A DNA stretch of 64,000 nt from Setophaga petechia (GCA_024362935.1 JANCRA010000032.1:930001-994000); one strand, 5' to 3'; shown: positions 13,652-29,743, numbered from the stretch's first letter. Program-made: numbers and translations. The notes: generated by a model from the letters alone, not told the origin.

Positions 13652-14483
13652 GTAAGTTACCAAACTGTAAGTGCTCCCTTTGTCTCTGGCTGTGGTGTCA
13701 GGTGTCATTAATCTCCTTATTTGCCCAGTTCTTACTGAGCACATGGCAAAGCAGTGTTTTTTTAAGAAAGAGAAATGGTAGGGCAGAAACTGGGGTGGGA
13801 AAAGAGGTCAGACTAATGCGTAGACAAGGGGAGTACAGAAACGTCAGTTGATGCTTTTTTATTCTGATTTGCAGGAAGCTGACTGCAACCATTTTCAGCT
13901 TAATCCAGTGTTAGCTTAACACTGTTATTTTCAGTAATGTTAGGCTACCAAGCAAACCTAAATGGAAATACACTTTATTCTACCCTAAATAATTACATCT
14001 CATGCCTGCATGTTCCAACCCTTTTGTTTCTCCTGCTGCTTACTCTTCGTTGATATATAGTCAAACATCAGATTGATTTTCTCGGTTGTTCTCATAACCA
14101 CATCATTACTATGTTCCCTTTAATACCCTCCAGTTTGTTCACAGGTGAATTGGTATGCTTTTGTTCTTTTACCAAAAAGGGAACTGCAGTGTACCATGTA
14201 ATTTGGTTATCTTTTATTTCTGTAATGTTAAGTAAGGAACAACTAGACCAGCCAATAGCCTGACAGTGACTGACTTAGAATGCCAGCAGTACTTTGAATT
14301 AGTAATAATAATAATAATAATAGTAATGGCAATAATAAAGAGTCCTTTTTATGTAGCTTGTAGGGACACTTATTAATTTCCATCACACTTATTTAAATGG
14401 TTCATCAATTAAGTGGAGTTTATAAGTCATAGCTAATCACAAGTCAGGTGGCATTCACTTGTAATTGTATTTTTTGATTGCAG
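13652..14483 (+). other. OCA2: OCA2 intron 10
   Basis: This is an 832-bp intron from GTAAGT to TTGCAG. It contains a short (TAA)n microsatellite at 14303-14322, and otherwise I see only unique AT-rich sequence. No coding or RNA gene is recognisable. Confidence 0.95.
14303..14322. repeat. (TAA)n microsatellite
   Basis: Six uninterrupted TAA units are followed by TAG and further AAT-like units to about 14338. It lies 161 bp upstream of the exon 11 acceptor. It is likely length-polymorphic. Confidence 0.9.
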
Positions 14484-14549
14484 AGGCCAAGTATGGTCAA
14501 AGTGGTCGAGTGGATTGACTATGAGACACTGGCATTGTTGTTTGGAATG
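14484..14549 (+). CDS. OCA2: OCA2 exon 11 (residues ~373-394)
   Basis: The acceptor is GATTGCAG ending at 14483, and the donor is GTAACT from 14550, a moderately weak match to consensus. The 66-nt, phase 0-0 exon encodes 22 residues: RPSMVKVVEWIDYETLALLFGM. The first half is a polar connector. From YETLALL onward it begins the next transmembrane helix, which continues directly into exon 12. The EWID/YETLALLFGM segment is nearly identical to the human one as I remember it and is a hallmark of the P protein within the ArsB/NhaD superfamily. Confidence 0.97.
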
Positions 14550-15642
14550 GTAACTAAAATGTATCTTTTGCTCTAAATGTGCTAAAATAGTCACATTCAG
14601 TACAGAGATGTTTCCTTTTAGAACACTTCGTTGATTGTACTTTACTCAGACAAGTTATGATAAACATTTGTGTCTTAAGGAATTTACCAAAAAGGATGAG
14701 GATCAGACCTCTGAAAGATTCTTTTAAAATGCTGATCCTTTACTAATTTTTTTTTTTAATCTGTGAAGTTGTATTGACAACATGTTAAAAACATCCTTGG
14801 GATTTATGAACAGAAAGACCTGTTTAAGGGCCAAGTATTATCACTCTCATTTTTCTTTTTAATTTTGTTTATTCAAAGCCTTCCTCAAACACACTCTGCT
14901 GGAGGAGTTGTTTCCTGTCTCACTGTTTTGTCTGAAGCTACAAAAAAGCAAGCCAGAAATGGAGAAGTAATATCTGATGATATTTTAATCATATATTATT
15001 TTAATCACTTTGCCTGGAGCTATTTGTGGTAAAAAACATTGTCCAAGTGCTATTAGACTGTAACACAAAATATACAATATACAGAGACAAAATTACAACT
15101 ATCTGTTTCCATTTTGAGTTTTTCTTATTTCCTGACACTGGTCCTTGCTCCTTGCATTCCCCACAGAAAAAGAAAGGAAAAAAAATAGTATTATGTTTAG
15201 AGCAAAGACAGAAGGACAGGAGACCTCCCAGATGTGGGAAAATGCAAGCATTTCTTGAAGCCATTATCTTCTGTGCTCTGTAGAGTATTAATGCAGAGAG
15301 CAAACACACTTATTGGTTCTTCTTGATTAATGATGTAAGAGAGATACTTTGAGTACTTAATGAATGATGCCCACTTAGTCACTACAAATAAAATTCATCT
15401 GGACTCATATGACATTTACAGACTGCTTATGTTGAGAAGTATATTTCACCATATGATGTATTAACTAGAGATATCTGGCAGCTGTAGTGCATATTCTAAT
15501 ATAAGGGTGATTAGATTCTCGAAGTTGTGTCAGATAAGAAGTCTATTTGTCAGTATCACAAACTGCCTTGCTTTAGTTTTGAGTAATAATTCAATTACTT
15601 TTATATTATAAAGTGATTATATTTTTCCCCATCTTTTGGCAG
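14550..15642 (+). other. OCA2: OCA2 intron 11
   Basis: This 1093-bp intron is AT-rich. An open frame of about 100 codons on the minus strand (15001-15309) has no recognisable domain or splice context and overlaps another on the + strand, so I treat both as chance. I see no repeats of note. Confidence 0.95.
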
Positions 15643-15699
15643 ATGGTTTTGGTGGCCATATTTTCAGAGACTGGATTCTTTGACTACTGTGCAGTAAAG
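15643..15699 (+). CDS. OCA2: OCA2 exon 12 (residues ~395-413)
   Basis: The acceptor is TTTTGGCAG ending at 15642 and the donor is GTAGGT from 15700. At 57 nt and phase 0-0 this is the shortest exon in the window; it encodes MVLVAIFSETGFFDYCAVK. It completes the helix begun in exon 11 (LALLFGM/MVLVAIFSETG) and the aromatic FFDYCAVK turn. T404, a site where I recall a human albinism substitution, is the Thr of SETG and is intact. Skipping would stay in frame but would delete half a helix. Confidence 0.97.
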
Positions 15700-16960
15700 G
15701 TAGGTTAATTTGGTACTTGATTTATCAAGTTAGTATTTATTCAAATCTGTCACACCAAGCACAATTGTAAATAACCCTTCTAAGCGTATACTTATCATAT
15801 TAGAAATTACAGTGGTCATGTTGCCATACTGGAAAATCCTTTTGGATGAAAGGAAGCCCTTAATGCAATTCTATTTATACAGGAGAATGTTAAAGGTCCC
15901 CAGTAGGGTACACAAGCATTTGGACACTATTAAGCTGAATGATTTCCCCAGGACTGCTGTTCTGCTGTAGCTGAACTCTATTTACGGCTGGCAGTGGGGC
16001 AGGAACTATCATTAACTGTATGACCACATATGAAAAGTGTCCACAGACCTCTGCACAGTAGCAGAACAAAAGTTTACATGAAAAGTGTAATTCATAGAAT
16101 CACAACCATGGAATTAGAGAACTGTTTGGGTTGGAAGAAACCTTAATAATCTTGTTCCAATCCCCCTGCCATGGGCAAGGACACTTTCCACTTTCCACAC
16201 TTTCCACTAGAGCAGGTTTCTTGAAACTCCATCCAGCCTGGACTTGAACACTTATAGGGATGGGGCATCCAAAGCTTCTCTGAGTAACCTGTTGTAGTCT
16301 CACCATCTTCACAGTAAAGAATTTCTAACTAATATCTAATCTAAGTCTACTCTCTCTGTTTAAAGCCAATCCCTCTTGTCCTATCACTACACACCCTTGC
16401 CCAGCTCCCCCCCCAGATGTCTTATTGCCCCTCTTTAGGTGCTGGAAAGTGACCCTGGAGCCTTCTCTTTGCCGGGCTGAATAATGCAGATCTCTTCCAG
16501 CCTGTTCTCATAGGAGAGGTGCTCCAGTGTTTTGATCATGTTTGTGGCCCTCCTCTGGACTCACTCCAGCAGTGCTGCTCTGAGGATGGGCAATGTGTCC
16601 CAGGTGTGGAGAGGAAGGGAGGTCTAAACCCTGTTAGTCCATCTGGGTGTGCAGGCAGAAGATGGAGGCTCAGCCCTTCTTCTGCCACTGACTACCTTTA
16701 TGACTGGCTGCAGAATGTGGTGTTTATTCAGACTTGTTTCTTTGTTTGTATGATGGGATTGTTTGCCCACTTCCATGAATTATTTTCTTGCCAAATTATT
16801 TAGTATTGGAGAGGGTGCTGTTGGAGTAATAGTAAAGGAATAGTAAATGCTCTGAGCTGATCATTGCTCAACTTTGATCAAGTTGCTTTATCTACAATTT
16901 TTTGAAATCTAAGCTGGAGTGATGTAGTCCATTAATTCTGCTTCTGTTTGTTTTTCCTAG
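15700..16960 (+). other. OCA2: OCA2 intron 12
   Basis: Of 1261 bp, roughly 550 are a CR1 retrotransposon tail (16093-16640). The remainder is unique sequence. The CR1 ends about 320 bp before the exon 13 acceptor, so it should not disturb the branch-point region. Confidence 0.95.
16093..16640 (-). mobile_element. CR1 LINE fragment, 3' end
   Basis: Reading on the + strand it begins TTCATAGAATCAC, then TTTGGGTTGGAAGAAACC, CCCCCTGCCATGGGCAAGG, GGGATGGGGCATCCA, a TAATATCTAATCTAAGTCTA block, CCTCTTGTCCTATCACTACA and finally TCATAGGAGAGGTGCTCCAG with GGCCCTCCTCTGGACTCACT. This is the reverse complement of the avian CR1 3' region in standard order, so the element lies antisense to OCA2 with its 3' tail at the low coordinate. 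It is 5'-truncated, as most CR1 copies are. A CTTTCCAC unit that is normally single is present three times at 16184-16207. The end near 16640 is uncertain. Confidence 0.93.
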
Positions 16961-17085
16961 GCTTATCGGTTCTCTCGAGGCAAGGTGTGGGCCATGATTA
17001 CGCTTCTGTGCCTTATTGCTGCAATTCTTTCTGCATTTTTGGACAATGTTACCACTATGCTGCTCTTTACTCCAGTAACCATAAG
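16961..17085 (+). CDS. OCA2: OCA2 exon 13 (residues ~414-455)
   Basis: The acceptor is TTTTTCCTAG ending at 16960 and the donor is GTATTT from 17086, a weak match. The 125-nt exon starts in phase 0 and ends two bases into Arg455. It encodes [12 protein letters not shown], a long hydrophobic helix ([12 protein letters not shown]), then [16 protein letters not shown]. The Asp-Asn-Val-Thr-Thr stretch (D441, N442; codons 17042-17047) is the first of two related DN motifs in this superfamily, near the substrate site of the first repeat. R419 and V443, positions of well-known human variants as I recall, carry the common human residues. Reading through the donor would add about 37 codons before a stop at about 17195. 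Confidence 0.97.
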
Positions 17086-20851
<3,766 letters not shown>

Positions 20852-21229
20852 TAATTGACTTTTTTTGCCATGCCACTTCTTTTTTAATAGGATTATCAGA
20901 CAGAAGGGAGTGATCTTTTGAGGACAAAATAGTGATGAAGAATAGACTTTTTGATCTGGACTGAGAATACCAGTTTCCTTTTTTTTGTTGTTGGTGAGGA
21001 TTTCCTTATTAATGGCAAAGTGAGGAAAGAAGCAGAAAATGGAGGGCTGCAGACAGGGCAACAAGTTGCAAAAAACTGAAAATATAAAAATGAAGATGAA
21101 AATCCATCCATTTTTTGGTATAGGTTTTCTCTCAAAAGTTAAACATGAGATAATTTGAAATTTTACTGAGAAGTTGCTTTGCCCCTGTAGAGCCATGACT
21201 CACTTGAGGCACTTTATCCTTCAAGCACA

Positions 21230-21850
21230 GCCCAAGGGGATGTGGGGTGTGAGAGGGGGGTGGGTGTTTCTCCCATGCAGCACAGGCTGCAGCTGGCTCC
21301 CACCTCCTGACAACATTTTGCTATCTCCAGGCTACAGAGACAGATTTTAGCTTCCAACTCTTGGCTCTCCTATTGTTTACTAGGTGCCTGGTGCCAAAGG
21401 GAAAACTATGGTGCTGGGTGGGACTGCATGACATGAACGATCCAGAAGGAGCATCCCAGTCCCACCATTTCTTCCCACCCACATGGGTCTCTCTGCCCTG
21501 TGGAGTGGCTGTGGCACTGCTGTCAAGTGTTTGCAGCCCTCAGCATCAGCATGGAGCTGAGTTTGCTGAGTTTTCTGTGCTTTCAGCTATCCCTGCTATC
21601 CCTGAACTTGAGGGCATCAAGTCTTCCTGCTGCCTCTGGCACTGCCTGCCACCCCCTTTCCCTGGTGTGCTGTGGGGCAGCAGGGAGACAATCAGCTCAG
21701 GATGCAAGGGGCAGCCCCTCCTGGCATGGGGCAGATCTGCCCTTCTTCTCACCAACATGCAGCACCATGGAACGGCAGTAATGTAGGTAATGGGCACATC
21801 TGTAAGGACACCAGGGATGAGCTTTCTGTTTTGGCCTGGTGTCATAACAC
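21230..21850. other. GC-richer block, unidentified
   Basis: This stretch is visibly richer in G and C than its flanks and opens frames on both strands (up to 141 codons), which is expected when stop codons become rarer. I cannot match it to a gene, repeat family or CpG island: CpG is sparse. It could be an unrecognised old insertion, since a long A run follows directly, but no target-site duplication or coding homology is visible. Confidence 0.4.
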
Positions 21851-21851
21851 G

Positions 21852-21882
21852 CCCCCCCCCCCCCGCAAAAAAAAAAAAAAAA
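21852..21882. repeat. C13 and A16 homopolymer pair
   Basis: Thirteen C (21852-21864), then GC, then sixteen A (21867-21882). These are likely length-polymorphic and prone to sequencing error. The A run could be the tail of a retrocopy, but nothing upstream is recognisable. Confidence 0.9.
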
Positions 21883-24800
21883 TTATAGAGAACTTTAGTG
21901 TTCATTGAGCTAGTGTAAAAACAACTGTGCAAGTGAATGAGGGAATTGTAGTACAAAATCCTAAGTTTATGTTTTGGGGTTTTTCTGCATCTGGAGTCAC
22001 TTATGTTTCTATTGCTCTGTGAAAGAAAGATCTCTTCTAATTAATTGAATGCACTCAAATTAATTAAGTACTGTCCAGGTTGTGAAAGGTCTTTGAAAGT
22101 TTGTAGTATTTAATAAACTGAATGTTTGCCATCAAACTGTTTGAAATGTCCTGCTGTTGGCTAGTTTGGATGGTGACTTTGAAGACTGAAATATTTATTG
22201 TTAGCTGAGAACTTGCTAGCTAAGTTTTAAATTTTAGATGTGGAATCTGTGCAACTATTTAAAACTTCTGATCTAAAAGAGAATAATTAGCACTTGCCAT
22301 GCAGGTAATTTTCCTAAATACTCAGAAACTCATAATTTCTGTAGAACCTTTAGAAATGGCTATAAACATGGGAGATAATTAAGCAATTACAGTTGAAAAG
22401 AAACCATGTTACATTTTTCTTGTTTGAGCTATTGATATTTTTAGGAGAACTCATATGTATAAATACCCTGGCAAATATGATATTATAGCAAATTCTGTAT
22501 CTGACACAAGCACAAAAATCTTTCCAGATGTTTTCAGTCTGGATTATTTTCAGATCTTCTGCTGCATCACAGAAATAAGAATGTAGTGAAATAGATTAGG
22601 TTCAACACAGGGTCAACACAGAATTTACACTGCTTCTTTTCTATATTCTCAGTTGTTATATCTATGTATATAAATAAAAGAGGTTCAAAGACCTATCCTT
22701 GGTCCTGAGGCAGTGTCATGGTCTGGGGTATGTCCTCACTGCCTAGGGCTCACCCCTTCTAAAGCAGATTTGCCTGGGAGTTTGCTGGCTGGGTTAGCTG
22801 GATAAAGCCAAGAGAGAGGTCAGAGAGGGAGCTGGACCATCTGGCCTCTTACAGTCTGAGCTGTTGAACTAATAGCTGCATTCCTAATTTTGTCCACCTG
22901 CTCCAGCATGCTCTCTTTTGATCAGAAGGAGAAATGTAGACATTGCTGTCTTGTTTCTGAAACTACTTCTAGTAAAAGGTGCTGTGCAGAAGGGTAACAT
23001 GAGCTAGCACAGTTCTGTGTCTAAAATGCATGGGGAGCCTACTACTTTAGTATCAAGTAAAATTTATTTTATTCCTTTATTTTTTTTTAACTCTTTCAGA
23101 GGTAGAAGTTCTTGAATGCATTAATGACATCTTAGAAACACACCTTCATGTAGTATATTTTATAGTTTCTATTATGGTGTTTTCTATAGAAAATACTTGG
23201 TTTCTACATCTTCTTAGCATTATGGTCATGTTTTTGGACATTCTAGAAATTCTAGAAAATTTTTCTACTTGATATTTTTGTTGAAATTCTTCTTTTCATT
23301 CTCTTCTCAGTGTCATTTTTGCACAGTAAGTACAGGAGTACTTGGACAACTGCCCCTGCAGGAAGTTGAATAGTGAACTGTTCTATGTAGATGATTTGGT
23401 TTTCTATTTTATTTAGTTGCTATCAGGAGGAGAATTATACCAGTCTTCCTGAACTTTTACTGCTGTACATCAACCTCTAAAAGTATTCAAGTAAAATATT
23501 ATGCAAATTTACACTTTTGTAGGAAACCTTAGCTTTTATATCAATATGAAATGAAATGCAGCCTTTTTACTTTGGGTGGTGTTCTCTGGTTACAGTGTTA
23601 GAAATGCTTTACTTTCTGTTTACTGTGGTGCTGGAGAGACTTTTCTCCCTAGCTTCTGGGGAAAACGAACATAATATTAAAAATATTTTATTTAAGCCGT
23701 GTTTGAATAAATACAATTTTTGTAACATTTTGCTCGTTAAAATGTAGCAATAAGTCTCTTTGCTTGTCTTGAGATGCAAATGAATGTCAAAAGGATATTT
23801 TCTTTTTAGCTGTTGTTAATTTATAATCCTGACATATTCCCTACCATCATGACTGGAATCAGTGGAACATTTGCATAATAGGAGAGGAAGATTTGTTGTG
23901 TTCTGGGCTGTTCTTAGTTTAAGTCGGAAGAATTTTCACAAAACAGCATTTATGTTTTGATTTCAGGATAAGAGCAAATGGAAAACTTGTTTAGTGAATA
24001 GAAAATATTTTTTAATGTGTTATTATCTTCAGAGTGCTGCTACAGAATGGCCACTGTTAAAATTATATTTTTATTATGAAGAAATAAGGGCTTCAGACTT
24101 CAGGAACTCCATGTGTGTATGCATGATAGAGCATGAACCAGTTGGATATGGTCCTTGCTCTCAGAAGAATTGAACAGAAAATCTTCTGTACTTGGGAACT
24201 TCATGAACTTCTACAAACACACCTTTGAGATCAGAAGTTGCTCTAAGCACAGGGTGTGATTTCCAGTTCTTTAAAGAATGGATGGCAAATAGGTCGCCAG
24301 AGCAAAATGATGCTGTGAACAAAGTGATAGTGAACATGTGCACTGGTGTGTCCAAGCTAAATCTGAATAAAAGAAGTAATTGTAAAAGCAAAGGCAGTTT
24401 TAGCAAATGCTAGCCACTGGGTTATGTCCTTTTATTTACTATTTTGTTAGCATGTGATAAAGCTTGTGCTGTTAATCTGATGTCTGATGAGGATTTGGGG
24501 GTTTCAGCATACCACTCAGAATTATTCCTGCCATTTAACGGGAATTTCCTGGGAAACTGACAGACATCAGGTTTTCCTGTGCTGCCTTTTAGAGACTTTC
24601 AGCTTTCATGATGGAATTTAGTGTGATGTGATTTTAGCTGGTTATATTTAATGAGAAATTATGGTACTAAAAATTTATTAATGAAAGTAGGTACTTCTGA
24701 AAAAAAAAGAGAAGAAAAAATACTATTTATGAAGTTTTACAGATATTTAAAGCACTGGTAAAATGGATTCCCATAGTTTAGTAGGCTGTTTTTCTTGAGT

Positions 24801-27670
24801 TTGCTGGATACAAGCTTGTTAAAACTTTTAATCAATTTGTAGAACTCTACCCCTTCTTGATGTTTGATTGATTCCTTTTCTCAAGAGAAAATTACACTTA
24901 TTAGTGTAATTAAAGTGCATGAACTAAAATGTATGGGCTTACCTCTGATTTCAGAATTTTTACCATCTATGCATGTAGTAATCATTAAACAGCATAATGT
25001 AACACAAAAAAGGAGGTTCATCAGTGTCTCAAATAAACATTATCTTCATGTAACTGTGTTAGACCATCAGTGATTTCTGGCTCAGTGACATCATGAGCAG
25101 CTCCCATGAGAGACAATGCAGATCTTAGTCACTCAGCTAGAAGGGATGTTTAAGCCAGTGTAGAAATAATAAATTACTCTTGCTCTTCTTCATTTTATTA
25201 GTTTTAAAATATTAAGTAAAGGGCATTCTGGCTAGAAACAGTACTTGCTGCTCCCCAGATTGCTGCACATAGCTGTAATTTTTGCTTTCTCATTGCTCTA
25301 AATAGGCAGATTCCTTGTGGAAAGGTCTGAATTACTAGAATTTAATTTCACATCTCCAGAAGCAATGAAAAAAAAAATAACCAAGATGATAAGAAGCTAG
25401 AATTTCAGGAAAACAATATGATGCTTCCTCCTAATATGAAATTGATATATTTGACTTTGCATTTTAAACTATAAACCAAGTAAAGATTCCCACTCTGTCT
25501 CAGCTCTGAATCTGTAGGCAGTAGAACCTTTAGGCTGTTGTCTTGCTAAAACAAAATCTTTAGATTTTCTCCTGACCGGGGAACAGGAAGAATTTGACAC
25601 AATCATCATAGCCTCAAGTAAGGGACATTTGAAGTGTGTTTTGTATATATCTCATAGATTGAAATCTCCTGGAAGAAAAATATTTCTTGCTTATTGTGCA
25701 TTTCAATTCTGTTCCTGAATATTGTGCAGGAAAAAGAAAATCTTTGTGAAAATGACTTTTTGTTGTATGCAGGAGACATGGGGAGCACTTTAATGCTTTT
25801 TTACAATGCTGAATCCTGGCCCCAGCAGCGCAGAAGACTCAGGAAGTATAAAATGTGCTATCCACAGCCACAAAGGGTATGAATGTAGGCTCTGTGGAGA
25901 TGTTGTGTGTCCTTTCTGGGGTGTGGGAAAAGGAACAGGGGCAACCGATTAAGCAACTGTGCCATGACCTAGGTATCCTCTGCTGCATCCATGATGTCTG
26001 TGGTACAGTGAAAACCTTTTAAACTTTTAAATTTCCCCAGGAGGCTGCCAGCTGGCTACCAGCTATCTGAAAATGCTTGGTGTGAAATCAGCCTTCCTTT
26101 TCCCTGAAAACATTCCCTGTGTTGCAGAGAGGCTGGGGCTAAGCACTCAGCCCAAAGCATCAGGGAGGGCAGCTATATTTCACTGTATTTCAGCCTTTCT
26201 GATATCAGCCATAAAAAGTAGTGCATTTGGTAGCCCTCAGCCTCCATGGCTACAAGGCATCAGCTGTCCAAGGCATCAGGATTCATTTTCACTCACTGTC
26301 TCTTGTGGATCAAGGCAAGGAGGTAATGGGGAGGAAAGCTGGGAGCAAGGGATGGGAAGAGAGCTGAATCCAGTCTTGCATTATCACTGACAATCCTGTC
26401 ATGCAAGCTCTGTCCTGAAATAGGCACACTCCATGTTAGAAAACAATTTGTTTCAGCTGAATTGGAAAGCTGTTATGCAGTAGGAGCAGAGCAGCATGTT
26501 TTCTTTTTCACCAGGGATCTCAGAGATATGAAAGATCAATGTGCTGATATTATGAACTTTAACAAAATCCTGAATCTCAGCCCAGCTACTCCTTCTGAAA
26601 AGTTTGAATAAGCTCTTGGATAGGATGCCAAAAAATCTAGTAGATATATTTTTTTTTTTCTTGTGATGGTGTCTGCAAATCACTTTCAAGGCTTATCTAC
26701 GTCAGCTCTTATGTCATGAAGCTGTGTTAATCCTGATTTTTTTTTCAGGGTACTGTGATCTCTATCTCATTTTAATTCCTTTCAGTTATGAGTCAGACCT
26801 GAGACCTCCTTCTTACCCTCAGCATTTTAGTTTGCCTTCTAGGTTAAGGTGATTCTCTTCATCAAGAAATTAATTTTGTGGGTTTCCGGTGACATATTTC
26901 TTCTGCTGTATTTTTTTGAGAAGCCTCTGCATCGTGGCATTTCAGGAACCAGACACAATTCTTTTTCCTATGAAATAGGTGTGATAATAAAAAATGTAAA
27001 TGCAAGTGGTTTTTTGTATTTGTGTTTACTTGCAATAAGCTACTTCCTTAAAGTCAAGATCCTTTAATATGTGATGAAGACATCACATATTTAAACTTGA
27101 GGGTTACCAAGAATTCATTGGGTTCCTATTTATCTTTTTTTACTTCCTACTTTAGCATTTATCTTTATTTCTGTGTATTTCTACAGAGAATTTCTACCAT
27201 TGTAGTTGGCCTGCTGGCTGGCCAGCCTAAGAAAACTTTCATCTCCACTGCTTTTTTGTAAGACTAGTCTGAGTGCAGAAGTAATTTTCCTCATTCTGGT
27301 AATTCTGTACTGAGTATAATCTGACTACTCCTAACTATTTTATTGCTCTTCAACCACCTGTTTTCCAGTCATTTTTCTTTCAGAGGATAGTTCTTTTTTC
27401 CAGCCAGGTTTAGGCATTTCCATTTTGGCTGGTGTAGCTTCAGTGTTTTTACAGCTTAAATAGTTTTGGCTTCCTACCACTCTTTGCTATTTTAGAGACC
27501 ATACAAAACTGAATAATGATTTTTCTCACTTCCTGAGTTGTTTAATGGCACACTGTCAAAGTTGGAAAATTTCTGAACTAAAGCCAGTTCAACTTTTGAG
27601 GTTTAAAGTTCTTGTTTTTCTGGCCAAAATTTTATGATCTTTCTTTTTGGCTATAATCTTAGAGGCAATC

Positions 27671-27775
27671 CATATATAGATGGGTTCAGATAGATTCATA
27701 TCTATATTTAGATATATTAGATATATTTAGATATATTTATATTTAGATAGATTTATTGTCAATTTATTGTCAATG
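27671..27775. repeat. AT-rich TAGATA-type degenerate repeat
   Basis: Repeated variants of TAGATATAT and ATATTTAGATAGAT run for about 90 bases, followed by two copies of TTTATTGTCAA. It is degenerate, so it is an old microsatellite. Confidence 0.8.
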
Positions 27776-29057
27776 GTTTTCATTAAGGAAATAAACATGG
27801 GGGATATGGAGCTTATATACTTTGGGGGCTGGTCTCACAAACACTGAGCTTTTGCAGGAATCCTTTTTTTTTATTCATTTGTAAATTTCCTAGAGTTATG
27901 AATGTTTTTTTCATCCCTCATAGAAATGTCTCCTGTAGCTCTGAATCTTAACTTGATGCCCAGAGGCCAATCTCTGTAAAAACTGATTTGTAAAAACTGT
28001 CTTACAGAGATGTGAGACACATAAGTGGCTGACCTATTGTGTAGGCAAACTGAATGAAGGTACATTATTTTTCTTTGTGGTGTCACTTTTTTCTGTCCAA
28101 TTCTTAAAATGATCTCATTCCAGTTCCTGAAGAGTCTTCCTTCTGCTTTCATAAAAGCAATGGCTGTAGCTAAGTTACAGCAAAAGGCCAGCGAGTGGAC
28201 AGGTACAGTTTCACCTTTTAGTGTCTGCAGGGTAGAAGAATCAAGGAATCTACTATTAAATAGCAAGTAGGGATGATATTGCCTCAGGAAGCTTAAACCT
28301 GTATTTTAATAGGATCAAATTCTAATCCTAGGTCTGCATATTTATGGTTTGAGATTTATTTGACTGTCTGCAAGCTATGGATTTTTTTTTGCCAAAGAGC
28401 ACCAATCTTTATCTGGCTATGAAAGTTCTTTATGACTGTCATCAGTTTCTTGTGTTATGTGTCTTTTTATTATGCCCTGTGGTGCAATAGAGAAACTTTT
28501 TCTTCCTTTTTTTGAACCAGAGACATTTCAACTAGGAAATTTCCACATAAATTCTTTTAGCATTTGACAATATAGAAGAACACATATTTAAAGCAGCAAG
28601 TTTCCAACAGTCTTAACACACTGGAGGTAACAGCTGATACTACAAGGGAAGCTGTTTTTAATACACACTGGAATTACCAAAGGGCCTATAGGAAGCTCAA
28701 AGTTAAAAATCAGGGAACAATAGAGACGTAGTGGTGTGTCACAGGGAGATCCTACAACCAACTAACTTTCCAGAGTCTCTGGGAAATCAGTGGGTGCTCT
28801 GAAAATTCAGCTGGGACAACCTGGGCTATCCTGGGCTTGAGCCCTGCTTTATTCCAGGTGTCACAGGTCTGTTCTGCTAGGATCACCAGTTCAGACAGCC
28901 TCTGTTTTTTGGATATAAAAGAGTTCCCTCCTACCAAACTACTTGGATGTGATCCTCCCTGGAGCTTCATGGGTAGCTTCTTTTGGACAGGCAAGTCATG
29001 GCTGCTCCAGAAAAGTCCAGCCCAAAGGCTAACCCTGATCCACTACACTGTGTGCAA

Positions 29058-29190
29058 TATGGAAAAATGTAATAACTCAGTTGAAAGGGACCCTAGAGGT
29101 CAGTTAGTCCAATGTCCTACTCACAGCATGGCAAACTTCAAAGTTTTAGGACAAACAGTCACTGTGCATCCTTATTGCTTGGAAGTAATT
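29058..29190 (-). mobile_element. Old CR1 LINE fragment
   Basis: On the + strand, AGTTGAAAGGGACCCTAGAG, CAGTTAGTCCAATGTCCTAC, TCACAGCATGGCAAACTTCA and TCACTGTGCATCCTTATTGC follow the order of a third CR1 type in reverse complement (line 'rough match by eye'). It is short and strongly diverged; both boundaries are uncertain. Confidence 0.65.
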
Positions 29191-29743
29191 AATATGTTCA
29201 GCCTTTTAATACGTTCTGCTTTTTAAAAACCTCTTCATTAAAAGGTTTCACTGTGCAAAATACAAAGAATTGGGTTCATTTATTAACCAGAAAGAGGAAT
29301 AAACACAATATTGATATGTAATACTTTTGTTGCAGAAGTATGGTTCAAATAGAATTATTGTAAACATTTCTGTTTTCACCAATTTAAACAAAATCTGGTA
29401 ATTATAATTCAACTATGTCTGAGACTTTGAGTGATTTGAAATTAATTTAAAGTAATTTAAGTGAGAAGTAAATGTTAATGATTCAGTTTGGGTTTTTTAC
29501 TGTACATTTGAGAACACTAGGTGTGTTTCAGAGTAGCTTGTAATGCAATGTTCTTAGAATTAAATTTTAATGTAGCTTGTCTCCTTGAAACAGATGAAAT
29601 ACAGCAGATACTGTACTTGGAACGTACTATATTGCTTTATATTTATTATTGATTGTTAATGTACATGAAGCTGAATGCTTTTCCCTGTAGGTAATATAGA
29701 AAAATAAGTGATTTTTAATTTAGGTATTTGTTTTTATTTTCAG

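Noticed and set aside
13357..13851. 164-codon + strand frame over exon 10
   Set aside because: It reads exon 10 in the wrong frame; the conserved frame gives IVHRTLAAM with proper splice sites.
21361..21956. Overlapping frames of 136-141 codons on both strands
   Set aside because: The GC-richer block lowers stop-codon frequency on both strands; no homology or conserved motif is seen.
22715..22740. GTCATGGTCTGG string resembling the end of a bird LTR
   Set aside because: The match does not continue into the LTR body; the same applies to GTCATGGTTTGG near 32072.
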